In this document: piece after piece, positions 27,018 to 36,061 of the stretch
Position numbering within the stretch: position 1 is the first letter of the stretch
Layout: every line of letters starts with the position of its first letter
Assembly (NCBI GenBank): GCA_017483605.1
Contig: JAFUWG010000002.1
Coordinates: 1-49,933, forward strand
From: Bacteroidaceae bacterium
GTDB taxonomy: Bacteria; Bacteroidota; Bacteroidia; Bacteroidales; Bacteroidaceae
DNA length: 49,933 nt
Direction: 5' to 3'
Translations under genes and position numbers: made by a program
Notes under the pieces: model-generated
Told to the model about the DNA's origin: nothing
Database searches by the model: none
What the model saw: the letters and a program-made list of their open reading frames with translations, nothing else

Positions 27018-28271
27018 TACGCCTTCATAAGGTGGAGAGCGAACTGACGGTCGTAAAATTCCCATTCGGAGGCCAGTTGGCAGCGTCGCTTAAGCCAAGG
27101 GAGCGTATTGTCAGCATTTCCATGACAGAGGTTACCACGCTGCTCACACTGGATAAAAGTTACCGACACTCCTGCAACATTGCAAACAGGGTATATCATA
27201 GGGATGGCGAGGACTGCTTTATCCCCGAGACCCTCAAGGCCCGCCAGATAAGGATGGGCGATGCCGTCTCTTCCGACTACATGTCCGAGGCCTGCAGCGT
27301 ATTGGAGAGCCATGGGATAGACAAAGACTCGGGAATCATCGACGAGTCCTCCGACATTCCTGCATCTGCCAGGAATCCGGACCTTCCTGAACCTGTCAGT
27401 GAGCAGCAGATTGCGGAAGTGGTAGAGCCCCTTAACGAAGGACGTGGCGACAACGAGAAGATTGTACACCTGGAAAAGGTCGCAGGCACGGAGGCTTCTG
27501 CCGCCGATTGCGTATACGTCTGCATTGATGACGTTGGCGTAAAGCACCAGAAAGAGCAGCGGAATACGGACAAGGAGAAAGACCGCAAGTACGTGCAAAA
27601 CACTGTTGTACACATACAACAGACTCTGACGGCCATCGGCATGAAGAACGCCTTCCGGCTGCTTGTGGCGTTTCTTCTTGCCAATGGGCTTATGGAGAAC
27701 AGACGGTTGATATTCCTCACCGACGGCGCAAGGGACATCAAGGAGAACATTGCCGCATTTTTCGGATTCCGCGAGTACACCCTTATCCTTGACTGGCTTC
27801 ACCTGAAGAAGAAATGCAAGGAGTATCTCAGCATGGCCGGCCGTCAAGGGATGCGGAAAGACGAGAGACGAGCACAGGGAGGACAAGGCGATGGTCATAA
27901 GGGCACTGCTGCGAATACTTTGGGCAGGGAATGTTCAGGAGGCAATCAGCTATCTGAACGGACTCGATGAAAAGCACATCAGCAATCAGTACTGGATGGG
28001 GCAACTTACAGACTACATCGGCAGGAAGCAGGAGGACATTGCCTGCTATGCTTTCAGGCACAGGCTAAGACTGAGGATATCAAGCAACAGAGCGGAAAAG
28101 GCAAACGACATTTTAGTGGCAAAAAGGCAAAAGAACGACGGTATGTCCTGGTCGGAGAAAGGAAGCGGTGCCCTGGCTGTAATAACTGCTTTGAGTGTCA
28201 ACAACAGACTCGGTTGCTGGCTGAGAGGAGAGAAAGGATTACTGGTAATGCCTGAAGACGACGCTGCCTGA
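26996..28271 (+). pseudogene. ISKra4-like transposase, broken by a frameshift
   Basis: The first part, to about 27836, contains a CIDDVGVK segment, a TDGARDIKENI acidic segment and LILDWLHLKKKCKEYLSM, typical of ISKra4 transposases. After ~27836 this frame becomes nonsense and stops at 27970. Homologous sequence continues one base later in another frame (HREDKAMVIRALLRILW ... to NDGMSWSEKGSGALA near the C-terminus) and ends at 28271. This equals a one-base insertion (or two-base loss) between ~27836 and 27880, so the enzyme is probably inactive. Confidence 0.7.
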
Positions 28272-28298
28272 TGCTACTTTCCAACCTTACAGGTCGAA

Positions 28299-28582
28299 AA
28301 TTTTTTGGGGATTGGGTGTGTTTTGTGGAAAATTTATCTTGGGGAGAAAGGGTTGGATTGGGGGGGATTGGTCAAAATTGGCTGTTGGATGTTTTGTTGC
28401 TCGTTTGTTACCCATTTTGGGGTTTTCAGATCCTAAATCGGAACAAAAATTGGGTGTTTGTCCTGTTTGTCATATTTCTTGGTGTTATTGTTGCCGTCCG
28501 AGAGAATTTGGCGGATGATGGGACGAAACTTAGGGAGATTAGGACATGGAGAAAATGGGGTTTTTGAATATAGCGGTTTGTT
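28299..28582. other. Gene-free stretch between IS and copy B element
   Basis: An uninterrupted frame at 28271-28567 exists but has Trp/Gly-rich, coding-unlike composition and overlaps the IS end, so it is not called. The stretch holds TTTGTTACCC words like those in the upstream elements. Confidence 0.4.
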
Positions 28583-28941
28583 ACCCGAATTTTGGGGTAA
28601 CAAATCGGGGTGTTTTGAGGGGAAAAATGTACCAATTTGTTCATAAAAATCTGGACGCTTTGTTACTGGTTTGTTACCCGACTGTCAGCAAACGCCCTAA
28701 GAATGCCGCAATTTAATACAGCGGCCGCCGCATCATACGAGGGGTAAACGAGAGGGTGATTGGTGTTGAACCCGCAGGGAATCAAGGAGTTGGATTGAAA
28801 AACGAGGTGACTTTTGGGAGGTGTTGAGGAGGGGGTGATTTTCCTGTGGTTTTGAGCCCTGAAAAGTACAAATTGACCAAAGAAAAAAGTTACAGTTAAC
28901 ATTATTAATTCATTAACAAATTAAAAACAATTAAAAAGAAA
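28583..28941 (+). repeat. Duplicated upstream element, copy B
   Basis: Aligns with 1-347 over its whole length with scattered substitutions: the GGGGTAACAAATCGGGG start, the CGGCCG site (28722-28727), the purine-rich tract and the AAAAAAGTTACAGTTAACAT block. It ends at the start codon of the 43-aa peptide gene, whereas copy A ends at a surface-protein gene. Confidence 0.75.
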
Positions 28942-29073
28942 ATGGAAAAGAAAGAATTGAAATTCTATGAGGCTCCTGAATTGGAGGTGCTCATGATGAA
29001 TGTCGAAGGCTTCTTCTGTGCAAGCGGCGACCCTGAAAACGTCGATGGTGAGGAGATGCTTCCAGAGCAGTAA
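28942..29073 (+). CDS. Short acidic peptide, KFYEAP-leader family, copy 2
   Basis: 43 aa starting MEKKELKFYEAPELEV, with a hydrophobic GFF patch, then CASGDP (residues 26-31) and an acidic tail. Clearly related to the ORFs at 3146 and 44742, but with a three-residue insertion in the leader and the only Cys of the three at the AS motif. It is the first gene after the shared upstream element and is followed after 37 nt by the 1031-aa lipoprotein, so probably co-transcribed. Function unknown; precursor-peptide-like. Confidence 0.7.
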   Translation: MEKKELKFYEAPELEVLMMNVEGFFCASGDPENVDGEEMLPEQ

Positions 29074-29110
29074 AAAGAATTTTTATAAACCTTATTAAAC
29101 AAAAGTATCT

Positions 29111-32100
29111 ATGAAAGTATTTTTCAAATTAGCGTCAGCAGCTCTCGCAGTTCTTGCTTTGGCAAGTTGCTCAAGTGATGACCTGCTCGGCGATGCTGGC
29201 ATTAAGCTCAGCAACAAAAACACGCTCAACATCACCGTTGAGGACATGGGCACTGAAACGCTTAACACCCGTACAGCCTATACCAAAACAAATAAGCGTA
29301 TTTGGGAGGATGGCGTAGACGCATTCACTGTCTATACCAACGAGGTGATTGGTAAGTACGACTACTATGTGTATGATGCAGCTGCAGGAACCTCTGGAAC
29401 AGGTGCATTTGTACTTGAGACGGGTACCAACAAAGATGTTGATGACCCTGAATTCGTGGCTTTCCCAAAGAGTGAGATTAATACAACTAAGTGGGACAAG
29501 GCAACAGGTTCTGCCACTATCCAGTGGAAAATTCCTAACACCATTACTTATGGTGAAATCTCTGGTAGCGATCCAGTCGCTTATCTCAGCAACCTTCCTA
29601 TGTGGGGTACAGCAGAGGCCAATGGCGATGACATTGATGCCAAAGTGTATTTCTTGACCGCTTTCATCAAGGTCTATCTGACCAATGCTTTCAGCAATGC
29701 AACAAATGTTCGTGTACGTGCATATAGCGATATTGCTGGCACAAGCCCAGTTAACATCTCTGGTTATGCTAATGCTGTATTGTCTGAAAACAATGTGGCA
29801 AAGTCTGCAAGTGAAGTTCAGTTGACCACCCCTACAGAAGGTGCTGCTGCCGGCATTTATCAGCCAAAAAATGAAATTGTCGTAAATCTTCCAGCTGTTG
29901 CGACAGATATCTCAAGCGAGGCTGTCATTTTCATCCCTATCATTGCTGGACACTATGGAAATGTACAGGTAGAATACTCTAATGACAACGGAACTTCCTA
30001 TACTCAAATCAACGAGTATCTTGACCAAACATTTGTTCGTGCTACTCCTTACGGTGCTAACAATAGTAAGAAATGGGACATCACAAGTTCAACTGTAAGT
30101 GGTATCAACACCGCATTGGCTTCAAAGGTAGATGCATCTGAGACAAGTGCGACTATCCAGTGGACTGGTTCTGACGGTATTGATGTTGACGTGAACACTA
30201 TCACCATCCCTGCGATGACAAACTTGACAGACCTTACTCTTGATATCAACAAGTATGCTCACGCATCTTCTACACCTCTGAACGTAACAGGTGATTATGC
30301 AGGTAAGGTTACTCTGAAGACAGCAGCATTCACTACAAATGTAAATGTTCTCAACATCAACTTGCCAAAGGCACAGGTTGTCATTGCTGGTACGAATACA
30401 TCTGCTACAGCCATCAATGTGACTAATGCCAGCAAGTTGTTTATCGGTGATGGTTCGACCGTAACCAATATTGCTACAGCCTTTAATGGTACTGTTCCTG
30501 CTGAAGTGGGTGACATCTCTATTTTGGCTAAAGCCACGATTGGCAATTTGACTCTCGCAACTAATCACAAGACCCAGACAGTGAGCGTTGCTGGTACTGC
30601 TGGTGACATCATTGTTCCAACTTCAAAACTTGCTACAGGCGTGGCTGTGAACGTTGCTGGTACTGCTGGTGACATTACCGTCAATGGTGCAACAAACGAT
30701 GCTGCTATTGAAGTTTCGGGTATTGCAAAGAGCATCTCCACACAAGGTACAGGTGCTGTTACTCTCTCTGGTTTTGCAGCCTCCATCGCTAATGTCGGTG
30801 GTGATGTGACCATCAGTGGAGCACCTAACTACAAGACTGCTGCGGCAAGAAGTATAACTGGCGGTGTAGACTATGCCAAGGTGGCTACCGTTACTACAAG
30901 TGGAAACGTTACTGTGGCTCTCAATGCAGAAGGTGCTGCTGTCGGTACTTCTTTGACGATGAATGCTGCAGGCAAGACTCTTACTCTGACTCAGGGTTAT
31001 GTAAAGAGTGTCGCCGTTCCTACAAGTGGTTCTAATGTAACGATTGCACTGGGTACTGACACGAACTACAAGAATCTTATTATCGGAAGTGGCACCAAGT
31101 ATGCCGTGACTGGTGAAACGAAGTGGAATGGTAACAAGATTGGCGATGGTATTCCTGTTGCTGCAGGAACAGATGTTCCAGATGCTGCCACAAAGACTAC
31201 AATCACAACAGATTGGCAGGGCTACAAAGAACCTGCGACAGCAGTCTATACAGCCACAGGTCTGGCAGAAAATCCTGGCACATTCACGCTCAAGAACAAT
31301 ATTGACTTGAACAATCAGCCTTGGAGCCCAGTTGCTCAAACTGCTGCTGTTGATGGTGGTGGTAAGACTATCCGCAACTTGACAGTGAAAGCAGAAGTAG
31401 ACGGAAGCACCGTGGCTCGCGATGCCGGTCGTGGTCTCTTCACTACTATTGGCTGTAATGTGTCGAATCTGACTCTGAGCGGTGTTACAATCAATGCAAC
31501 TGCATATAAGGTTAATACTGACACTAAGACTTCAACAGTTGTCAACATCGGTGCTCTTGCAGGTAAGGCAACCGCAACTGTTGCACTTACAAAGGTGAAG
31601 GTTGAGAATGCTACTATCACTTCTACTCCTGGCAATGACGCCACAAATGGTGGTGGTGCCTACAACATTGGCGGTCTGATTGGTCAAGTAGGTAGTGGCT
31701 GTTCTCCATTGACACTGAGTGGCGTTACAGTTACCGGTTCGACAATCAGCGGTTACAAGTCTCTTGGTGGCTTCGTCGGAGATGCTAATGGCGACGTAAC
31801 TATCAAGACAGAAGGTTCGGGTACAGGTGCCGTGAAGAGTTCTGTAAGCGGTAACTCTTTCGTTGCCAACTACAACTCTGCAACTACAACGCCCGCTATT
31901 GATGTTGACTATCTGCGTGTAGGTAACTATATAGGTTCTGCAAGCACAGCAAAGACGATTGATATCACATGTGATGCTGCTCAAGTTTCAGCAACCCTGA
32001 CACAGGATATCACTATCTTCCCTGGCTACACGAAGTACAATGAAGGTGTGAACTTCTATGACTATATCTTCGGTCAGCACCTGATTGGTTTCTCTGGCAA

Positions 32101-32206
32101 CACAACGTTCACAACTGTTCCAACGATCAACACCAAGAGTTATCAACTTGCAACTTCTAAGCCAGACCCAGTTCCTGCAACTTATCTCTACTACATCAAT
32201 AAGTAA
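29111..32206 (+). CDS. Large surface lipoprotein, fimbrillin-like N-terminus and GLUG-like repeats
   Basis: 1031 aa. Signal peptide with lipobox LALASC (Cys 20) followed by SSDDLL, typical of surface-exposed Bacteroidetes lipoproteins. Residues ~35-330 resemble the N-terminal half of fimbrillin/Mfa-type proteins. The rest is Thr/Ala/Val/Gly-rich beta-solenoid-like sequence with a repeated VAGTAGDI word (~495 and ~520) and GLUG-like segments near 760-950 (NIGALAGKA, NIGGLIGQVG, LGGFVGDA). Probably an adhesin or surface-layer protein. Followed by a terminator. Confidence 0.75.
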   Translation: MKVFFKLASAALAVLALASCSSDDLLGDAGIKLSNKNTLNITVEDMGTETLNTRTAYTKTNKRIWEDGVDAFTVYTNEVIGKYDYYVYDAAAGTSGTGAFVLETGTNKDVDDPEFVAFPKSEINTTKWDKATGSATIQWKIPNTITYGEISGSDPVAYLSNLPMWGTAEANGDDIDAKVYFLTAFIKVYLTNAFSNATNVRVRAYSDIAGTSPVNISGYANAVLSENNVAKSASEVQLTTPTEGAAAGIYQPKNEIVVNLPAVATDISSEAVIFIPIIAGHYGNVQVEYSNDNGTSYTQINEYLDQTFVRATPYGANNSKKWDITSSTVSGINTALASKVDASETSATIQWTGSDGIDVDVNTITIPAMTNLTDLTLDINKYAHASSTPLNVTGDYAGKVTLKTAAFTTNVNVLNINLPKAQVVIAGTNTSATAINVTNASKLFIGDGSTVTNIATAFNGTVPAEVGDISILAKATIGNLTLATNHKTQTVSVAGTAGDIIVPTSKLATGVAVNVAGTAGDITVNGATNDAAIEVSGIAKSISTQGTGAVTLSGFAASIANVGGDVTISGAPNYKTAAARSITGGVDYAKVATVTTSGNVTVALNAEGAAVGTSLTMNAAGKTLTLTQGYVKSVAVPTSGSNVTIALGTDTNYKNLIIGSGTKYAVTGETKWNGNKIGDGIPVAAGTDVPDAATKTTITTDWQGYKEPATAVYTATGLAENPGTFTLKNNIDLNNQPWSPVAQTAAVDGGGKTIRNLTVKAEVDGSTVARDAGRGLFTTIGCNVSNLTLSGVTINATAYKVNTDTKTSTVVNIGALAGKATATVALTKVKVENATITSTPGNDATNGGGAYNIGGLIGQVGSGCSPLTLSGVTVTGSTISGYKSLGGFVGDANGDVTIKTEGSGTGAVKSSVSGNSFVANYNSATTTPAIDVDYLRVGNYIGSASTAKTIDITCDAAQVSATLTQDITIFPGYTKYNEGVNFYDYIFGQHLIGFSGNTTFTTVPTINTKSYQLATSKPDPVPATYLYYINK

Positions 32207-32227
32207 TCTAACAAACTCTAAATATCC

Positions 32228-32259
32228 AAGTGGGGGCGTGCAAACGTCCCCACTTTTTA
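32228..32259 (+). terminator. Terminator after surface lipoprotein gene
   Basis: AAGTGGGGGCGT pairs with ACGTCCCCACTT (12 bp, one G-T) around GCAA, followed by TTT. Confidence 0.8.
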
Positions 32260-32320
32260 ACCAATTAAATTCGTTGTATGAAAGATTCCCCACAGTCCAA
32301 AGTCACTATCACGATGACAA

Positions 32321-32773
32321 ATGATGCAGGAGAAAGCAGAGATACCATTTGTTCTGTTCTGGCTGATTCGGGGCAAAATCCTTCAACAGCCAGCAAGTCT
32401 GACAAAGCGGCTTTTCCTTATCTTGTATTTGGCCATAGCAATACTTGTTGCTTGGTTGAAGTATAATCTTCATGCTGATAAGATATCTTTGAGGGAATAC
32501 GGAACTTTTCTGCTGGATGTCAGCCTTGATTGTATTACTGTAGGTGGAACAATTCTTGTGGCCTATTGCCATCTCATTGCCACTCCTTCTGCCATTTTTT
32601 GGAATTCTATTTTGTTGATCTTGTCTTTGGTGATAGGCTTATTTATTCGGCGTAAATACATTGATGGCGACATTATTTCCACAAGTTGTAGAATCATATC
32701 TGTCGTCATTTCTTGCTTGCTTTGTTGTGCTTCTTTGATATATCTTTTTATTAACATTTGTACCCTCCCATGA
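32321..32773 (+). CDS. Four-helix membrane protein, unknown function
   Basis: 150 aa with four predicted TM helices (~31-46, ~64-83, ~89-109, ~122-148). Its stop overlaps the start of the next gene in ATGA (32770-32773), so the two are translationally coupled and the proteins probably work together at the membrane. The start is uncertain: 32321 and 32324 are both ATG. A different-frame ORF from 32278 (62 aa, hydrophilic) overlaps the 5' end; a sequencing or real frameshift joining the two cannot be excluded. No family recognised. Confidence 0.6.
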   Translation: MMQEKAEIPFVLFWLIRGKILQQPASLTKRLFLILYLAIAILVAWLKYNLHADKISLREYGTFLLDVSLDCITVGGTILVAYCHLIATPSAIFWNSILLILSLVIGLFIRRKYIDGDIISTSCRIISVVISCLLCCASLIYLFINICTLP

Positions 32774-33516
32774 ATGATTTTATTTTGATATTTACCATGC
32801 TTGCCGCTGCAACAAGTATGGCTTTGACTTGTTATTTGGTTCTCGCATATAAAGAGAGAGAAAAAAAGGTGCTGGTTCAGAAGGCGATTGGAACGGAAAT
32901 GGATGCCAAGCGTGTCCAATTGGAGGAAGATGTTTATGCTGCCAATGACAGACTTGTGTCATCAACCATTGGCTTTGATGTCAACAAGAACATCTACAAT
33001 GAAAAATTGGATGATATTTATCTTAGCGAGCATGTGGTAGATGACTCTTTTTTTAGAGAATATGGGTTCCAAACAGAGAATATGACAGTGAAAAAGGATT
33101 CCATTATATGTCTGATGCCATTTCACCCTAAATACAACAGTTTATATAATCAGATCATAAGGGTTGCAAAGTCATCCGACTTTCTATGTCAAAGAAGCGA
33201 TGATGTATATAAGCCGAATGGAATCATGCGTTATACACTCGAACTCATCTTAGAGGCTCAGATTGTAATTGGTGTACTTGACGGCCGTAACCCTAATGTT
33301 TTTTATGAAATCGGTATCGCTCATAGTATAGGCAAAACAGTTATCTTAATTGCAGCAGAAAAAGAAAAGAACATTATACCATTTGACCTTAATCAGCATA
33401 GATTCATTTTTTACAAATCATTGAGAGAATTAGAGGAGAAGTTGACAGATGCATTGAAGTTTTTACGAGAAAATGACAGAACAAGAAAAGAAGGATATAC
33501 AGCAGAAAATCAATGA
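32770..33516 (+). CDS. Membrane-anchored nucleoside-deoxyribosyltransferase/TIR-like protein
   Basis: 248 aa. One N-terminal TM helix (~4-24) and a short coiled region, then a Rossmann-like domain (~115-235). The diagnostic stretch is VIGVLDGRNPNVFYEIGIAH (~171-190) followed by GKTVILIAAE. This D...NPNVFYEIG...H pattern is typical of nucleoside 2-deoxyribosyltransferase-like/TIR-like proteins, where the Glu is the catalytic candidate for cleaving N-glycosidic bonds (nucleotides or NAD+). Coupled to the 4-TM gene and overlapping the zinc-ribbon gene. A defence effector is a fair inference from domain and context, not shown. Confidence 0.65.
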   Translation: MNDFILIFTMLAAATSMALTCYLVLAYKEREKKVLVQKAIGTEMDAKRVQLEEDVYAANDRLVSSTIGFDVNKNIYNEKLDDIYLSEHVVDDSFFREYGFQTENMTVKKDSIICLMPFHPKYNSLYNQIIRVAKSSDFLCQRSDDVYKPNGIMRYTLELILEAQIVIGVLDGRNPNVFYEIGIAHSIGKTVILIAAEKEKNIIPFDLNQHRFIFYKSLRELEEKLTDALKFLRENDRTRKEGYTAENQ

Positions 33517-33760
33517 AGTGCTGGCTGTGACAGAATGCCCAGTATGCCATCATCGGGATTTTATTATTGCGGATAGTTATTTCATGAATATAGCCAATGA
33601 TGATTACACAAAGCCCCAGATGCCTTCAAAAAGGACAATACCTGCTATCGGGGTTATTTGCAAACATTGTGGCTTTATCAGTATGCATGCATTGGGAATT
33701 TTAGGGTTGATGAAAGCCGAGGTCTCGACGCAAGATAAAGGATCTGTACAAAATGAATAA
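33473..33760 (+). CDS. Small zinc-ribbon protein
   Basis: 95 aa with two CxxC pairs: CPVCHH (~22-27) and CKHCGF (~62-67), predicting one zinc-ribbon. The ATG start gives a 44-nt overlap with the preceding gene; an in-frame GTG at 33518 would remove the overlap, but would leave only a short stretch before the first CxxC. Likely part of the same operon as 32321 and 32770. Function unknown. Confidence 0.6.
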   Translation: MTEQEKKDIQQKINEVLAVTECPVCHHRDFIIADSYFMNIANDDYTKPQMPSKRTIPAIGVICKHCGFISMHALGILGLMKAEVSTQDKGSVQNE

Positions 33761-33814
33761 TTTTCAGGTCTTTATTTTATCAATAATCCACCATTGGCGA
33801 AACAATTTTATACT

Positions 33815-34597
33815 ATGTGTACAATCAACACTTACTATCGGAATAGGAACATCTTAAACAATTCGGACCTTGCAAGTCCAATCTACAAATATATGCCATT
33901 GGAATATGTGTTAACAATGGTTTCCACTAAAAAACTGCGATTTGGCAAAGTCAGCGAATGGGAAGATGTGTATGAAAACTTCTTTCTGAAAGCAGACTTC
34001 AGGGTCGAAGGGATACGAGGTGGTGCCGACACCTTGATTCCTGGCGTGTTCGGACAATCATGGACACTGCTGGAAGAGTCGGATGCCATGTGGAGAATTT
34101 ATTCAAGCATAGTGAAGCGAGGCATTTACAATTGTCAATTTCGCAAGAAAGTGGCAGTCCGAATCAAGACGACAGCGGAGAAACTATTTAACGCCGTCTA
34201 TCTGAAAGATGAAGATATGGCAAGTGTCTATATAGGGAAAGTAGAATATGTGGATAGTATTGATGACTTTGTAAATGGAATTCCTCAACCTTTGAACTTT
34301 TCTAAGATTAATGACTACCTCAGAGATTCGATGTTCATCAAGCGGAAACCTTTTGAGCATGAACAGGAGGTGCGTCCCATATTGATTTATGCACACAATC
34401 AACCTCAATTCGGGCAAGAGCAATTGCTTTTTGACATAGCCCCCTCAACATTTATAGATGAATTTATGATAGATCCCCGTCTTCGTGGTACAGACCTTAA
34501 TTATGTGAGGGAGCGTCTCAGAAGTGTTGGAATTGACAATGGAAAAATCAACCAGTCTCAATTGTATGATTTCAATCCACCCCAAATTACTCTCTAA
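33815..34597 (+). CDS. DUF2971 family protein
   Basis: 260 aa. The N-terminal IYKYMPLEYVLTMVSTKKLRF and following WEDVYENFF match DUF2971, a family seen scattered in genomes near mobile and defence genes, with unknown activity. The ATG at 33815 is preferred to the TTG at 33794. It follows the zinc-ribbon gene after 54 nt on the same strand; co-transcription is plausible. Confidence 0.65.
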   Translation: MCTINTYYRNRNILNNSDLASPIYKYMPLEYVLTMVSTKKLRFGKVSEWEDVYENFFLKADFRVEGIRGGADTLIPGVFGQSWTLLEESDAMWRIYSSIVKRGIYNCQFRKKVAVRIKTTAEKLFNAVYLKDEDMASVYIGKVEYVDSIDDFVNGIPQPLNFSKINDYLRDSMFIKRKPFEHEQEVRPILIYAHNQPQFGQEQLLFDIAPSTFIDEFMIDPRLRGTDLNYVRERLRSVGIDNGKINQSQLYDFNPPQITL

Positions 34598-34620
34598 TAA
34601 TCGTTTTTCGGCCAAAATCT

Positions 34621-34653
34621 TTTGGTGTATATAAATAAAAAGATGTATCTTTG
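34621..34653 (+). promoter_or_regulatory. Promoter of first Abi_2 gene
   Basis: TTTG (34621-34624), 21-bp spacer, TATCTTTG (34646-34653), 49 nt before the ATG at 34703. Confidence 0.7.
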
Positions 34654-34702
34654 TCATATAAAATTAAAGAAGAAGGATAGAAGCACGAATAAATTTTGAA
34701 AT

Positions 34703-35677
34703 ATGACAAGGAAAAGAATACCATATAACAAATATGCGACGACCTATGATGAACAAATTCGTATCCTTCTTGGTCGTGGTATTGCCATTGCCGATGAGAA
34801 CAAAGCACGGGAGTGTCTTGCAGACATTGGCTACTATAGATTGGGATTTTACATTTTCCCTTTCGAGTTGACATATCCCCTGTTGGATCATCGCCGTAGT
34901 CATCATGTTCAACAAGGGACAACCATGGAAGATGTCGTTTCACTCTATTATTTCGACTTAGACCTAAGAAACATCCTCAACAGGTATTTGTCCCGGATTG
35001 AAGTGGCACTCCGTACAACATTTGTATATGAACTTTCCACTAAATATGCATCAGACCCATACTGGTTTGTCAATCCTCTAATTGTATCTGCACAGTTTAT
35101 TGCGGACTTTCCAGGAGCGGCATACAATGCTATCAAGAAGCGACCAACCATCAAACGACATCATCTGAAGTATGTGGGACAATATGCTCCTGCTTGGAAA
35201 ACGATGGAATATATGACCTTGGGCAATTTGGAGGTGCTCTACGATAGCCTGTTGTCAGATAAGGACAAACGTATTGTCAGCACTCATTTCGGAGAGCCTG
35301 CAATTGCGACATTCAAGAGTTATATGACCACTATCCGCGAGGTTCGGAATGCCTGTGCTCACGGCAATGTGTTGTTCGGGATGACGCTAACCTCTGGTAT
35401 TAGGGCTGGTGTGGCATGTCCTTCGTTCCCTGCACATACTCAACAAACCTTTCACGGCGCCCTCCGAGTGATTGACTATATGCTGAGTAAAGTATCTGCT
35501 AATCGGACTAACGACATGTGGGATGAAATCTATAAAGCGACGGCCGTACTATATGCCAAGTCCCCTACACTGAGAACACTGATAGAAGCACAAACGGGTA
35601 TAATATTGCCACAGAAATCGGACAAAAACGCATCTGTCCTCAAAAAAATATATAATGTAATAAGAAAAAATTGGTGA
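34703..35677 (+). CDS. Abi_2 (AbiD/AbiF-type) abortive-infection protein
   Basis: 324 aa. Abi_2 hallmarks: an N-terminal YDEQIRILLGRGI segment, LADIGYYRLGFYIFPFE (~47-63), then LDLRNILNRYLSRIEVALRTT (~88-108), where the Arg-rich helix belongs to the HEPN-type RNase fold of this family. A later RxxxxH-like motif occurs in REVRNACAHGN (~215-225, RNACAH). Family members are toxins that arrest growth after phage infection. Own promoter at 34621-34653. Intact reading frame. Confidence 0.8.
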   Translation: MTRKRIPYNKYATTYDEQIRILLGRGIAIADENKARECLADIGYYRLGFYIFPFELTYPLLDHRRSHHVQQGTTMEDVVSLYYFDLDLRNILNRYLSRIEVALRTTFVYELSTKYASDPYWFVNPLIVSAQFIADFPGAAYNAIKKRPTIKRHHLKYVGQYAPAWKTMEYMTLGNLEVLYDSLLSDKDKRIVSTHFGEPAIATFKSYMTTIREVRNACAHGNVLFGMTLTSGIRAGVACPSFPAHTQQTFHGALRVIDYMLSKVSANRTNDMWDEIYKATAVLYAKSPTLRTLIEAQTGIILPQKSDKNASVLKKIYNVIRKNW

Positions 35678-35681
35678 AGAT

Positions 35682-35815
35682 GTTGCATGTTTGGAAGAAT
35701 ATCGCTATCTTTGCAACATAAAAGTGTATCTGGGAAGCCCTGTAGCACCCATCTGCACTATAAAAAAGATTAAATCGAGTCCCATCTGTTTGCAGTTGGG
35801 ACTCGTACTTTTTAG
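35682..35815 (+). ncRNA. Candidate small RNA between the two Abi_2 genes
   Basis: A promoter-like pair GTTG (35682-35685), 20-bp spacer, TATCTTTG (35706-35713) begins just after the first Abi_2 gene. About 60 nt downstream a hairpin CGAGTCCCA/TGGGACTCG (35776-35784 and 35797-35805) is followed by a T-rich run. The pair would yield a ~95-nt transcript without an ORF. The hairpin could instead simply terminate the upstream gene. 35816-36025 holds no supported gene. Confidence 0.4.
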
Positions 35816-36025
35816 GTCAAAGAGAGATCCGACACACAATAATCAGGGGTTGACATACGGATACAAAAAGCAAAGAGAAAACGGCGGGGATATATGCTAA
35901 AGCTTGATTAACATCATTAAGCAACCTTTTACCACCATCGTCTTCATCACCCGTTTCAACATTTCTCCCAAAACTTAAAAAAAGCAAAGAAAAACTCCCT
36001 TTTCCCGATTTTCCCCTTGAAATAT

Positions 36026-36056
36026 TTTGTCTGTTCGGAAAAAGGTTGTACCTTTG
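36026..36056 (+). promoter_or_regulatory. Promoter of second Abi_2 locus
   Basis: TTTG (36026-36029), 19-bp spacer, TACCTTTG (36049-36056), 62 nt before the ATG at 36119. Confidence 0.75.
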
Positions 36057-36061
36057 TAGTG

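Larger units (their letters stand above)
26427..28298 (+). mobile_element. ISKra4-like insertion sequence
   Basis: About 1.87 kb. The ends are inverted repeats: TTCGACCTGTAAGGTTG at the left, and its complement CAACCTTACAGGTCGAA at the right. AATTTT(TT) flanks both ends (26421-26428 and 28299-28306), consistent with a 6-8 bp target duplication in T-rich DNA. Inside are a promoter, a small ORF, a -1 slippery run and a transposase with ISKra4-type motifs. The 5' ~310 bp before the first ATG is non-coding. Confidence 0.75.

Noticed and set aside
26759-27898. 379-codon minus-strand frame in the IS
   Set aside because: Antisense of the transposase; no domain recognised.
28271-28567. 98-codon frame after the IS
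   Set aside because: Starts inside the IS end and has Trp/Gly/Leu-rich composition without a promoter.
35848-35870. 20-base match to the start region of the DUF3800 gene (TTTTTGTATCYGTATGTCAAC on minus)
   Set aside because: The similarity ends after the start codon region and the frame does not continue as DUF3800; too short to call a gene fragment.
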